From Gymnorhina tibicen (Eukaryota > Chordata > Aves > Passeriformes > Artamidae): 64,000 nucleotides of DNA. A program made the translations under genes and the position numbers. Position 1 is the stretch's first letter. The number at the start of each line of letters is the position of its first letter. This document shows, in pieces, positions 11,676 to 24,129 of the stretch. The stretch lies in NCBI GenBank assembly GCA_013399875.1, contig VXAZ01001116.1, positions 392,319-456,318 of the forward strand, given 5' to 3'. Below the pieces are notes generated by a model. The model did not search any database, was not told the origin of the DNA, and saw nothing but the letters and a program-made list of their open reading frames with translations.

Positions 11676-14600
11676 AAATATGACTAGCAGAATACCTATT
11701 TCCGAAAAAAATTTTTCTGATTCTGCAGATTTTCCTTCAGCAACAGAATCCAGTCTTTTTGGTGTTGTTAGATACATACTGTTACCATCAAACGCTTTCT
11801 ATTTTGTCTGTAAAGAAGCTTAGCCTTTGTCCATCCACATTAGTCTAGACTGCAGACTCAAGTGTCACACAGGTCTTCTCAGACACACTTCAAGGAGGAT
11901 CTCAAAATTATAAATATTTAAAGACATGCTTAGTCTATGCCAGAAATTGGATTGGAAAGAGAGTCCTGTTACCATTACCATATTCTTTCACATTTTTGTC
12001 TTGAAAGCCCACCTATAGAAAACCAGTTATTCCCGAAGTGAACCTCAGATTACTAGTCCACTTGAATGTATCAGTGCTGGACCTATCTATGGTTTAGATT
12101 CCCAAATTCAGTCTTTGTAGTTCGATTTTTCTTGCTTTCCATTCAGTTCCTTTATTTAATAATTTTTCAATTTTGGTCTTAAAAGCTAACTATGACAGGG
12201 AGGTGGGGAAAAAATCCCACATCAATAAACTCCAATCTCAGACTGCTTTTCACAAGAAACAGTAGTCTCCTTACACTCCACTGCATTTACAGCCCTTACT
12301 CAGAGAACTGAGATTTCATTCTGTGTGATTTATAATTGGAAAGCAGAAACTATAACATTCACCTGCTGTTCACATCCACAAATGAAATGATACAAAGCAG
12401 TTTCATCACTCAACATAATAATTGGCGTAAACCAGCTCTGGTACGCAGTATCCAGATCCCTAAGGTCCACTAACAAGTTGCTGTAACTAAATGCAGCTAT
12501 AGAAGTGAAAAAGCAAAAAACAGCACAACATTTTTCATATCACAGTTGTTTTGATTAATTCATATGGGGGAAGTAGAGAAGTCTGCATTGGGTTTTGTCT
12601 TGATCCTACGGATGTTATTGTAATGTGAAGCTGACCCTACTGATATCAAGGTCTCAAACTAACCTGCAAATTATACTAGAGAAGAAAGAGCCAGAGAAAA
12701 GCAACAAGCTTTACAAAAGAGAGGGGTCAAATTATTGTAAGCAATCTCCGAGTGATTTACTCCTCTGGAGTGTAAATTGCAGTATTGAAATTTGGTACTT
12801 TACCATACAAAAACCCAGGCTTCTTTCTTTGCTTTTAATCTACAAACTTTTTTAAAATAATCCAAATTAAGTCATTGCCAATTCAGTGGAACACCTGAGC
12901 ATGTATATGACTCGAAGTGCTGAAGTCTATTCATGGCATTTTTATTATTCCCTGTACAAAAAAATAACCCCAACACTAAGAAAACAAAACTTGAAGATTG
13001 TGGCTCCTGTCACTCAAAATTTTGAAAAGTCTCATAAAATTTCACTGGCTATGCTGCATTTCTGTGACTTATTGTTCCTTGATAGGGCTTGTGGCTAAAA
13101 ATGCCATAAAAAAGTGCATGCAGAAAATAAGGTGCAGAAAAATAAATACTTAGCCCCTTCTGAGATTTTCTTTTCTCCCAGTGCTACTGAAAAATCCGGG
13201 ATTAAAAAATAAAGAAAATGTAATGGTACAGGCAAAGAGATGTCCGTATTTCCTCTCTTAAGATGGATGGGAGATGATGTAATACAACTTGATTCCTCAT
13301 TGCCATCAGTAAAGCTCTTAAGTACACAGTTGTTTCTAGGCAGGTGGGAATTTTCATGGAATTACATGTGACCACTCACACATTAAATATGAGAGTAATC
13401 TGATGGTTTGAAAACTGATAGCAATAGATGTGCATTTCTCACAGTCATGTAGTATGCAAACATCAGTTAACATACTGCTTCCTCTCAAAGTTCTACAGGA
13501 GGAAGCTTTTGCCATCGGTCTTAGTTCTATCAGATGGGAAGGAAACAATTTTCTGCTCAAAGATTTCTGTCATGAAAGATAAAATACAAAGACTTCCTGC
13601 ATATCAAATAACCATTTCTAAATATAGTGTAATTTGTAAATGGTTATAACAAAAATGCAAGCAGAAAATATAGACATAGAAGTGATTCATGTATAGACAT
13701 AGAAGTGATTCATGTAAAAGTAAATAATCACACTTTGGGGAAAAAACACCAATGATACTAAATGGTGACTTTCTAAATAAACCTTTGCTACAGTGATTTT
13801 TAGTTTATTTATGGTATAATGATAGGAGGAACATGCAAATAGGTAAACTCATAGATGAAGAGCAAATTAAGCTGGGCAAGTACTGTGTTATGAAACAAAT
13901 CTGTTATGTGTAAATGCATATGCATTCTTGTAAGTCTATGGAATGGTCTCTGTTAAAAATGTCAACATTTATGTAAATTAATGGCATCTTTATTTATGCC
14001 TATATATTTATTTTGCTAAATGCAGGAAAGTGCTGTCATTTCTAATATTGCTCTGTAGTAAGTCTGGATAAATATTGACCTTTTTCAGCCAACTGGTATA
14101 CTGAAGACAAACATGAAAGTAGACACAATGATGAAAAGACTTCCCTTTGTTGGAAAGAAATTTTAGCAGCTGGTTTTGTTTTCTGTGTCTCTAAACATAG
14201 TCTTGCCTAGTGACTTGTTTTTGTAAAGCAAAAAATTGTTCTTGACCTTTCAAACTGTGACAAATGTGCTCTATAATCAGACGTGGGTCAGTGATACTAC
14301 AATAGGAAAGGGACAGTCATTTACAAAGCTGTTTTTCTTTAACACTTAACACATTAGTTACTAATAACCCAGCTTGATGATTCTCATAGTGCCAAATGTT
14401 GTTTCTACCCAGATTACTCTGACTAACCCCACCTGCACAGGGACCCTATCACCTTAAACTCTGCTAGACTCTAGACAAGGACTGGATTGCTTATACCCTG
14501 TCACCATCGAATGCTGCAGGTATCTAAAAGTACTAGATATTGTCTCATCTGTTCTGAAGCTTCTCATGACACCTAATTTAATTTGCTTTAATTTGCCAGA

Positions 14601-17600
14601 GAGACCCTAATCTGTGATGATAGCAGCCCATCTCTCATCTGGTGCTTCAGTCTTTAGCCTGGGTAATTGTCAATATCCAGAGATGCACCTGAGCTGACAG
14701 AGCTCATCATCAGAAAGTGTCAGAAAGTTTTGATTGCCTGTGGGTACCTACTGTCTATAAACTCCATATTTAGTCAAATAAAATCCAAGCCTAACTCTGT
14801 GACTTGGATGACCCTGTGGATTGACACCATACCATCCCTGCAACTGGGGGAATTGAGACATTCTGCTTAAGGATCACTTTTTCTTCTGCCAGGTTTTTAG
14901 ATATCCCACCCAAACCCAAATGCTTAATTCTAATAATATTAAGGTACCTAAATTGATCATAACAAATCTAGATCTCTCTTTTGTTCTTTATGTCAGGATG
15001 GCAATAACTATTGTGTCCAGTGGATGGAGAGGGCTCTGAATTACTGGATTTCAGGAGGTTACTTCCAAAGCTTTGTGATAACAAGGAACATACAAACTAA
15101 TTATATACACTATGACCTCCAGATAAAGTCTCATTGAATGAGCTTCCTTTGTGTACTACAGCAAAGTTGCTATCTGTGTGATTCTTTGCATGAAGCTGAA
15201 TTCTTGTTTTCTTTTTTTCATTGAAATCATTCTTTTTCAATCCCACCCCCAAAAAGATATGTTTACCACAACACCTTCAGCAAAGACTGCAGAAACCATG
15301 AAGGAGAACTGTCAGATTAAATCTGTTGTTTTTCTCTGGTATCATTGCAATTACAGACTCTCACAGTAGGGTCTGACCAAGGATAAAACTTGTCTGTATG
15401 TGTAGCAATCTAGCCAAGTAACAAGATCATGGTAAACAAAAGCTGTTGCAGTTTTCATGTCCATATTCTGGTTACCATAGGTCCAAGGTCACCCAGTTTA
15501 GGCACTAGCTTCTGCTTTCACTCAGCCCTGAAAAATGTATATTTTGGAAGCGGGATAATTCTCCAGTGCTCTTGCCTAGGAAACGACAACAGAAATGATC
15601 CCTGAATCTCCAGAGCCATGCATTTACTGCTATGTATCTACTGTTAAGAATTTTGGGTATTGCTTGTCATGTCTGAATGAATCATCTGGAAAACATTACA
15701 GCAGAACTCTGTCTTCTCCAGAATATCAACCATCCATCCCCAACAGCCTTTCATTGCAACTTAAAAGAAGCTGGGCTTTATTCTAAGTTGGGAGAACAAA
15801 TACCTGAAAAGCATTAGGTTTTCCTTCCTATTAAATATATATGTTAATGGAATAAGTTATAAATATCATTTATTTTACAGAGTGAAGCGCTAAAGTAACC
15901 TTCTGCATACAAAACCACCAAAGCTTCACAATCCCAGTTGCCAAACACTTATCAAGGGCTGAAGGGAAATCACAGATTTTCTCTCAGAAATGGTCTCAGC
16001 TACTGACATAATGCTTGTTCCCACTCCTATTAAAATCACTGGAACTTCTACAGACCTGGGTGAAGGAGAGGAATATGCTGTAATTGTATCCTTCCCAGTA
16101 GCTGTACAGCCAAGAATATGCATATAGATGAGGAATTTGAAAAACTAATTTTTATTATTCTTAATTTTTAAAATTTTATTGTCTAATTTCAGCTTTTTAA
16201 CATGAACGGGAGATCAAGATTTTCAACACTAACAGCTAACATAGCTAATGCAAATCAGAAACCTGACATGTTTCCAATTTCCCCACAATTTTCAATTGCT
16301 CTCTTCCTAAAAGCAAAGATTAAATGGCTTTAGTCCTCCTCTATGGTGCATTAGCCCACAGAGTTCTTTCACTATCCCTGCAAAGGTTGAGCATATAAAG
16401 CTAAAGTTGTTCCTGGTGTTGAGTCACTGATTTCAGTAGAATTGCTCTAAGAACACATTTGGCCCACCATCTCATGCCTGCAGTTTGGGAAAACACTCTC
16501 TATTGCTTCTAATATCAGCATGACTATTGAAAAGTAAATTCAAGATAAGGATCTGTGAATTGTAGTGATTTCTTTTGGTTATTATCCCTAATAAATACTG
16601 AACTATTCTAAGGACATTTGCAAATCTATTTATTTATAGTTTGATTATTAGGAGCAAATAGCATAACTATTAAAAAGCCTCCCCATTGCTAAATTATTCT
16701 TTACATTTTCATTCTGTTTATTTTTTACCATAATTGTTTCTGTCACTTCTCTTTATTCAGAAAAAATCCCCCTTTAGCACAGCTGTTAAAGTTACAAAAT
16801 AAACCAACCAGTCAAGCAAAAAATAAATCCATAGCAAACTGTAAATTTCCTAATGTCAAGGGCATCTTTCACTTCTTTCACTTCAAACATAAGGCTTCTA
16901 CTTTAAAGGTGGGGCACAACCAGACTTTAGACCCTGCTTGTTAGTCTTAATTTCCCTATTCAGACAAATGAACTCAGCAGGATAAATGAGTTTCTGGAAT
17001 AAAATTGATTCCATGGTTATCTGCTTGAAATAGAAGACTTCCATGGGATTTATCTAATTACTGGGGTTTCTGTGGCTCTTCTGAAGAAATTAAAATTCAC
17101 TCTGTTTGCTAGGAAGCTTAGTTCTGTACCTGTTGGGAAACTGCAAAAGAAACAGGCTTTATTAGAGTGCTTTTCTCACAATCTGTGCTTCAACCTCATA
17201 AAGGTGATTGCTTTTCTTTTCCTTTAAAGGTTTTATGTTTGTAGGTTTCCTATGAATCTAAAGGTGTTTTGGCAGCACAACCAGTTACTTTCCTACTCAG
17301 CTGGCCATTTCTACTGAATTAATTTACTGGTCTGAATCTGCTACTGTCCTTAAAGGAAATGCCATATTCTCATTATATCCTTCCATTACACTAAACATAC
17401 TGCCATCATTTAGGTTATGTCAGGCTCTAATGACATTTAGTGACATTTCCCATTATTGTTACAGCTAGTTATCTACTCATGGTCACAGTCTGCTTTTTTA
17501 TATCTCTGGTGTGGTTTTAATAAGACTGTGTGAGGACAATGGCAATATTAGCACTTCTACATAAGTCTTATGTGAACTGTACTGAAGATCTCCAGAATTT

Positions 17601-18204
17601 TTCCACTGTCCTATGTATATTTTTTTGATTCATTTATGCAACATCTACCATTATAATAGTCTTTGGAGCCATTGGGTTAGTTCTGCCATGACAAACAAAT
17701 TTAGCTGTCCTCTGTAATGTAGTCTCCTTGAAAACATGTATTTTTTTAAAAATAGGTATCTTCTAAAATAGTAAAAAACTCACAGACTTATGGGAAGAGC
17801 AACAACTCTTAAATTCAATAATGCCTGTCTGTTAGATCCTGATCACATGAAGTCACACTTGTCACAAAGTGATATTTGTTTACACATATTTATTTACACA
17901 AATTTCTCCAACTGGTTTGATTTGTTCAAAATTTTAAAGAGACAATGCTTTTTGAAAGAAATTTGAAAACTTAATAACCAAGCTCTGAATACCAGTTTTA
18001 TCTTTGTATTTTTTTTTGTCAAACTAAACAAATGAATGGTCAACTAGAAAATCTCGGAATTTATTAAGCACGTTTTTCTCTAGACCTCCGATGCAAAACA
18101 ACTGGGCTATATTTGACTAACTGTATCTTAGGACTGTCAGTGTTTTATCTCCCTCACATTCGTTATCTGCCAATAACGGAAGGCACAATGGGTCCTGAAG
18201 ATAG
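11676..18204. other. Gene-free AT-rich unique sequence
   Basis: No gene is recognised. Frames of 60-76 codons (for example 12625-12855, 13428-13649, 15151-15369, 15926-16123 minus) have no signature. A 23-bp tandem duplication is listed separately. The phrase GGTCCAAGGTCACCCAG near 15480 faintly resembles a MIR core, but it is too short to call. Confidence 0.55.
13669..13714 (+). repeat. Perfect 23-bp tandem duplication
   Basis: Two identical 23-bp units, each starting TATAGACATAGAAG and ending GATTCATG, abut at 13669-13691 and 13692-13714. They are followed by TA, the start of a third unit. Perfect identity suggests a recent slippage event. Confidence 0.95.
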
Positions 18205-18392
18205 GGCAGTGGATTTGGTCTCAGGATACTCACTACTATTCCTGGTCTTTCTAATGATCTGCTGTGTGATACTGTGTAAATTATTCCGCCTCTCTTTGTC
18301 CCGATGTCTCTTTGTCATGAAGATAGCTACATAAAGCATTTTGAGATCTAAAGATCTTTGAGTTATATGCTATTATCATTTATTATTTATTC
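18205..18392 (+). mobile_element. Ancient MIR/L3-tail SINE
   Basis: The block follows the order of the ancient amniote MIR (MIR3-like) family: a GTCTCAGGATACTC segment, CTGTGTGATACTGTGTAAATT (family CTGTGTGACCTTGGGCAAGT), CCGCCTCTCTTTGTCCC, then the L3-type tail ATAAAGCATTTTGAGATCT (family TAAAGCGCTTTGAGATCC), GAGTTATATGCTATTATCA and a TTATTATTTATT end. It is heavily diverged, as expected for an insertion predating birds. The small plus frame 18113-18334 overlaps it and is not a gene. Confidence 0.65.
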
Positions 18393-20340
18393 TCTGCTCT
18401 TCTGTGTGAGTTTTTAAAAGACATTCTCTGCCAACTAAGGCACATTTTTCTGAGGCAAGCAATCCACACTTGTCTGAAGAGTCAGGCTGTGAGCACACTG
18501 AGAGACAGGGCTTTTTTTCATCTTGTTTCCATAGAGTTCTTGTACAGATAAGTTTCCTACATAAAAATTATGAGCTGAGCAGGTAGCCAAGTGTATGAGT
18601 TTTCAATAGGGATATGCAATCTTACAATTTATTTCTATGCATTTCTAGTGCATCATTATTCAAGGTAGAATATGGTGTGCTTGGCTAAGCTGAAAGCTGT
18701 TTGAAGTTCATTGACACCAACTGCAACAATATGGTAATGAACTGACTGGTACAGACTGGAAGCCATCATCTACCAATAGCTGCCACTCTAAATGCTGTAA
18801 TGCTGAGGATTTTCTCTACCAGAAGCAGGCTGCAAAGAGTCTTTGAAAAAAAAGAAATTGGAAAAAAAAAAAACAAGCCAAAACTTTTCCTTTTTTTTCA
18901 ATGTTATTCCATACTGGATTTTATATTTTCTTTGTTTGCCAGCCCCAGCTGTTGTTTTTATTAGCTTTCCTCAAAAGCTGGCAATAACAGTGTGAGGCTC
19001 TTTCAGAGCTTTTTCTTTGACTCTAAACGCCCACACAGCTGTAGCAAATGTGATGGGTTCTAGTTGCGCGACAGTTGAGTTAGCAACAGAAACAGTTCAA
19101 AACTTGGAGGTGTACCAAGAAAAATTTTCACCTCCATTCTGGTCCCTTTACTTAGATGATTTTAAAGTAGTACCTGGACTCAAGTATGTGCCTCTAAACA
19201 GCCTTGTGCAAGAAGTCAAACTGGTTGTGCTTGTGCTCCATCCCCCAGATCAGCAGGCTAGCACAATATAAGGCACACCAAGCAGGGCATATTACCTTGG
19301 CTTTGGCATGATGCTGACTGTGGCTACAGATTTGCCCTGGTTTGGAAGGTGGGCTTGATTTATGGTCAGCATGAGCTTACATCTGTCTTCAAATGAGCTG
19401 TAAACACTCCCCAGCCAGCCCCAAATTTCTTCTGCAAATGGTTGCAGACAGCCTTGCTGGTAAGGATCCTGGTGAAGGCAATTACCAAGCATGGAACCAG
19501 TAAAGGGTAGGGGACCAGCCTGCCACAACTCCCAGCACTGAGAAATTGTATCAAGTGCATCTGCTTGCAGTCTGTCAAACAGAACAACTCCAAATCAGGA
19601 GGGGAGAAGAGAAGCTTAACACAGAAATCACTTTGGCAGAGCTCCTACTCCTATTAGGATTCACCCTGCTGTACCTCATCTTTCTTCCTTGGGAACACCA
19701 GTACTATCAGGGACAGGTCGTTCAGTTTATTGGCATGCTGCAGTTTGGCTTTCTTTGCTGCAATTATTACCTCTAGTGTCAGCTGCCACTTAATTCTAGT
19801 CATGCTGTTTGGTTGTGCTGAAATCCATCATTAAGATCTTTAAAGTTCCAAGCATTTTCTTTATCCCAATCTCATGGAAATTAAAAAGCAGCAAAGAAAA
19901 TCAAAAATGTTACTGCTCTTTCATAATAGCTCCATCTCTAGCATTTCCTGAAAGTTTGTTCTTATTTAAGAGACAATATTAGGAAAAAAGGATAGAAAAG
20001 GAAAGGTTGAATGGGAAAAGGCTTGCAAGAGAGAATAATGGTTATACAAGTACAAAGTAGATTAGGTATACAAAGACTTGATGCTACCAGAAAAATTGAT
20101 AGCTTGTTCTGTAATAGAGACAAAATTATAGAAAAAATAGGGAAGAGAAAATAGTAAATAGTAAATGTGATATACTGCAGAAAACATTTAATATCACTGA
20201 CAAAAGGCAAGAGTATGAATAAACCTACAAGGCCAGGTACTGGAAGTTAGTATTCATTGTATAGTGCTAACATGTCAGAGGTTTCATAGTCAACAATTCC
20301 CATTAAAAAAAAGCAAAACACCTGAGGTAAAGACAGAGTC
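18393..20340. other. Gene-free sequence
   Basis: No gene is recognised. Overlapping frames at 19017-19271 (plus), 19292-19593 (minus) and 19546-19776 (plus) are 75-84 codons with no family pattern. An A-rich run sits at 18847-18873. Confidence 0.55.
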
Positions 20341-20346
20341 CTGTAG
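20341..20346 (+). repeat. Target-site duplication, left copy
   Basis: CTGTAG directly precedes the LTR start TGTTGC and is repeated exactly after the LTR end. Confidence 0.9.
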
Positions 20347-21021
20347 TGTTGCGGTGGCTCAGCCCACTTCGCGGCTGGACAGCATTCAGTGGGTGGATTT
20401 CCCCGCCTATGACTCCAACCCGGAGGGCGGGTCGGGGGAGTAGAGTCGCCACCCACTGGGTGTCGCCCCTGCGACATCTCCTCCCTTCATTCCAGACCCT
20501 TCTTCTGTTCCTCATTCTCTATTAGTTGCCTGTCATGTTTATTCATTACCTTCATTGCATATGCAATCTGGTCTGGAAAGTTCTTTTCTCTTCGGTTGCT
20601 GATTGGTTTCTGTTTGTAAGTCCCTCCTTTGTATTCCCCTGATTTGTTATCTGTCATTCCCCATCAATTCCCTAGTGGTCTGTACCCCTTGTTCCGCCCC
20701 TTTTTTGTACCCCTTAAAAAGAGGCTTCAGGCCACGCCTCGCGCTTTTTTCTTGTCGCTCGCCCTTCAACTTGTTCATCTGTTACCTTGTTGTTCCCTCG
20801 CGGGACAATAAAGTTGGAACTTAGAGCACAAGAAAGAGGTCCCTCAGCCCTTTACTGCCTCTCCGTTGCTCGGCAACAGCGGTGCTGCAGCCTGCCTGCT
20901 TGTGGGTCTCCTGCAGGGAGCCAACAGCTGCTGACAGGGCAGGTGCTTTCTCTCCCATCGACCGGGACACCGGACCTTGTCGCCTGCCGTGGCCTCCGGG
21001 CGGCCAGTGGCCAAAGCGACA
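20347..21021 (+). mobile_element. Solo LTR of an endogenous retrovirus (ERVK-like)
   Basis: The 675-bp element starts TGTTGCGGTGGC and ends GCCAAAGCGACA. The ends form a short imperfect inverted repeat (TGTTGC against GCGACA) with the canonical TG...CA. It is flanked by the perfect 6-bp duplication CTGTAG; a 6-bp duplication is typical of alpha/betaretrovirus-like (ERVK) integrases. Inside are a TATA-like TTAAAAAG (20714-20721) and AATAAA (20807-20812), giving a U3-R-U5 order on the plus strand. It is much richer in GC and CpG than its surroundings. No primer-binding site or gag, pol or env follows, so this is a solo LTR left by recombination between two LTRs. Open frames within it, on both strands and up to 98 codons, are by-products of the GC-rich sequence. 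Confidence 0.93.
20714..20812 (+). promoter_or_regulatory. LTR core promoter and poly(A) signal
   Basis: A TATA-like TTAAAAAG at 20714-20721 is followed 86 bp later by AATAAA at 20807-20812. This spacing fits the U3/R boundary and the end of R in a retroviral LTR. Whether it still drives transcription cannot be seen from sequence. Confidence 0.65.
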
Positions 21022-21027
21022 CTGTAG
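21022..21027 (+). repeat. Target-site duplication, right copy
   Basis: CTGTAG follows the LTR end GCGACA and is identical to the left copy. Confidence 0.9.
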
Positions 21028-23439
21028 TAGCAAATCCTGCCCTATGGACAGCGAAGGCATGTCCATGGTCCCAAATATTATGATGAAATCTACCTAACAG
21101 GAAGATAATTAAGGGGGGGTGGGGAAAGAAACAAACCAAAACAAACAAGGCAGAGGACAGCGTTCGTAGGTTACAGTAACTTTATCTAATCCTCCAGCTG
21201 TGACATAAAGTCATACATGCAGATAGCAGATACCTGACTAGCTGCTTCTGCTTTACTGCTGTTGTTTCACACTGACTGAGACAGCACAAAGTGACTCAGT
21301 TTTCATTATAAGTAATAGCTTCTTGGTCCTAGTGTGAGGTCCTGACTCATGATGGGTTTTTTTCCCTGCAATTTCTGCTGTTCATATGTGTAATTAATAA
21401 ACATAATGTTGATGCATTTAATTGCTATAGAAACCATTATTTCTTTAGTTTCCCATGAGGATTCTGAGCAAATCTGCAGTAAGTTTGACCCAACTCTGTC
21501 ACCTTCTCATAGTCTTGAATGAAATAAGTTATGACTCCTGGGAGGAAAATTTGAATTTCTGTCTATGAGCAGTTCTATAAATCTACATAGCAATTTGTCC
21601 CCATAGACTGTTACCAAATGTATTCTCAAGACCTTATAAATTATATCACCCAGAGGAATGGTTCATTATATGAAAACAATCAGTGTTAGTAATTTAAATG
21701 TGGTTTGCTTAAACTTACTTTTGATTTGAAAATACTGCAAAATGCAGGCAGTCAGTTGTTAGAATAAATAAGGTAAGAACAAATGATAAGGAGAAGTCAG
21801 GGTTGGATACAACTTATCTTCCCTGAAATGCAGAATACAAGAATCCCAACAATAATGAAAGTATTTTATTCTGATAGCACCCTCCAACGCAGTGAGTTTT
21901 AGAAACATCTGGTCAACACCGACATTGCAGCAATAAGACGTTTACAAGCAATTCTTGATATTTTAAAAGTATATGGGATACACAAAACATATGTCAAAAT
22001 TTTTACAGTTCACAAGCATAATGCAACAGCAGGGGGGAGGTAGGCAGAAAAACTGATGGCTGTGAGAGCGACAGGGGAAGGCAGTTTGTTGTATAAACCA
22101 TCCCCACAAACTGGAACACAGGTATGTCTCATTCCAAATGAGTGTCCCAAACTGTAGGGTAGAGAGGTTTGCTCACACCCAATAAATATTTAGATGCATT
22201 GATATAACTTTAACTGGGGGGAACTAGAACATCTAACAAGCCAATCTAATGCTCATAGTGCCTAAATTAGTAAATAGTCACGTGATTTGTGTTAGAGTAC
22301 CAAAGCACTGAACTACTGAGATACATGTAGGAGAGCTGATGGCTCCTTCCACTGTGGCCATGCTCCGAAAGAAAGTATAACACTGAATTTTTCTGCAGCA
22401 TCTGATCGCAGACAAGATCTCTTTGTCTCTATCTCTTGTGAAAGATATGTGACAGAATCACAATTTCTGCATTTAGGAGAGACTGACATATGAGATAATC
22501 ACAGAACTGTTGAGTATGATAATAATAAGAAACTCAAATGTAGGCTCCTACAGAGTTAGTAGGAGTTGAGAAAGAGGCTGTACAGAGATGCCTGCCTCAG
22601 CTTGTATCCTGCTTCATGCACTCTGTACATCTAAACCTGGATTTCTGAGCAGAATCCATGTCTGCCCCTATGTTTTGAAAGCAGAAAGTTTTGCATTTAG
22701 TCAAAAATACATACTGGTCTATGTATGTGTAGAATCAAATCCCATTATATTATGGGAATGTAAATGTATTTAGGAGTGGTCATGGTTCTTTAAGTAAAAG
22801 AATTGATGGATAATGTCCTCTTTGACAGTATTAATACACATTAATAAAAAGGGCTCATAACAATAAAAAAGGAAAATGTCATCTTTCCAAAAGCTTTATT
22901 CTATTTCATTTCTCTGTCTTTTCTCTAAAATGACATCTTGACAGAGGAAACTATTTGGGTATTGCTCTTAATGGGCTCTCAAATATGCTGTTATTAGGAA
23001 ATGTAATGAAGTTCCTCCCCTGTGTTCAATTTACTTTTATTTGTTTATTTTAAGGATGAAGAAAGGGCTGAAATTTTTGCCCCTGTGAACTTTAGGAATA
23101 ATGGATCATTTCCTCTAGTTGTTATCTTTTTTTTGTTGTTTACAAAAGGAGGACAACTGAGGAGACTTTTTGTAAAGGCCCACGGATGTCATTATGTCTA
23201 TTGCTATTCATAATTGGATATCTCAATGTAATTTAAAACTATTAATGAATAAAAATAAGAGTACAAGTAAGCAAAACATTTTTATGAGACAGTAGGGTTG
23301 TTTTCATCTCTTCAGAGAAGAGCTGATATTTTTTGATGAAAATATCCATTGTGTTTCTTCGGTGTATTTAATAACAAGAATGAGGGTGATGCCTTAGGTT
23401 TTACCTTTTATATTTTTAAAATTCTGTATCGCCTAGTGT
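21028..23439. other. Gene-free sequence
   Basis: No gene or known repeat is recognised. There is a G-rich run at about 21112-21123. Frames at 22588-22773 and 23022-23213 have no signature. Confidence 0.55.
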
Positions 23440-23830
23440 GTAACTCTGAAGTTTCTTGTAGCTTGTTAGCTGCTCTCTTAGGCCAGATGGACACAACAAA
23501 GCTTCTCTGAGCTTGCTATTCAAGGACACTCAGACTGTCCTAGGCCAAAAGTGTAAACTGGGGCTGTGAGAGAGGTGGAGAAATTGAAGAAATTACATCA
23601 TTAGCTAAAGTTTTAATTGGTGAATTTATGCTGATATGCAAATGGACCAAACCTATAAAAGTGTGAAGAACTCGTGACTGTCATTCATCTTGGGGTCCAT
23701 TTTGGAAGTAGCCTCTGGTTCCCCAGGGTGTACCTTTGGAGGCCCTTCAAATAAATACCTACCTTTATTCCCTTACTCCTGTCTAGTCTCTGTTTCTAGG
23801 TAGCCATTCAAGGCATCAAGGGAAAAGAAA
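23440..23830 (+). mobile_element. Probable solo LTR, plus orientation
   Basis: The block is laid out like an LTR: an octamer ATGCAAAT (23636-23643), a strong TATAAAA (23654-23660), about 90 bp of sequence, then AATAAA (23750-23755) followed by a pyrimidine-rich U5-like stretch ending near GGTAGCCATTCAAGGCATCA (about 23800-23819). Octamer-TATA-AATAAA at these distances is typical of retroviral U3-R-U5. I could not find a matched target duplication, so the edges are approximate, and it could be another promoter-bearing repeat. No coding remnant is seen beside it. Confidence 0.5.
23636..23755 (+). promoter_or_regulatory. Octamer, TATA box and poly(A) signal module
   Basis: ATGCAAAT (23636-23643) lies 10 bp upstream of TATAAAA (23654-23660). 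AATAAA (23750-23755) follows 89 bp after the TATA box. The octamer is the POU/Oct-factor binding sequence. This is the best-formed core promoter in the window, most likely belonging to a decayed LTR. Confidence 0.5.
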
Positions 23831-24129
23831 AGATAGGGGAAGGTGTTAAGGCATGATCAATTTATATGGGAACAGTCAATATTTTAACGACTCAGTGAAA
23901 GTCCCCAAATACAGAACTCTACAGCTTTATCCTTGTTTTAAGACATTTTTTTACTAATGGTATGACCTGATACTATGGATATTCTCATTTGATTTAAATG
24001 CTTTCATTACTGCCTTGCATATATTTTAACAACAAGAGAAGTAAATTGTGTGCACCCGTGCTTTATTTCAAAATAGCGTGAAGAAGCTTCCTAAGACTAT
24101 CTTTGTCACCAGAGGGAAAGAGATATGAA
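23831..24129. other. Short gene-free spacer
   Basis: I see nothing in it beyond AT-rich unique sequence between two LTR-like blocks. Confidence 0.5.

Noticed and set aside
20821..21148. Frames of 71-98 codons on both strands at the end of the solo LTR
   Set aside because: They are GC-rich LTR sequence with few stops. They cross the LTR boundary into flanking DNA, which a real gene of the element would not do.
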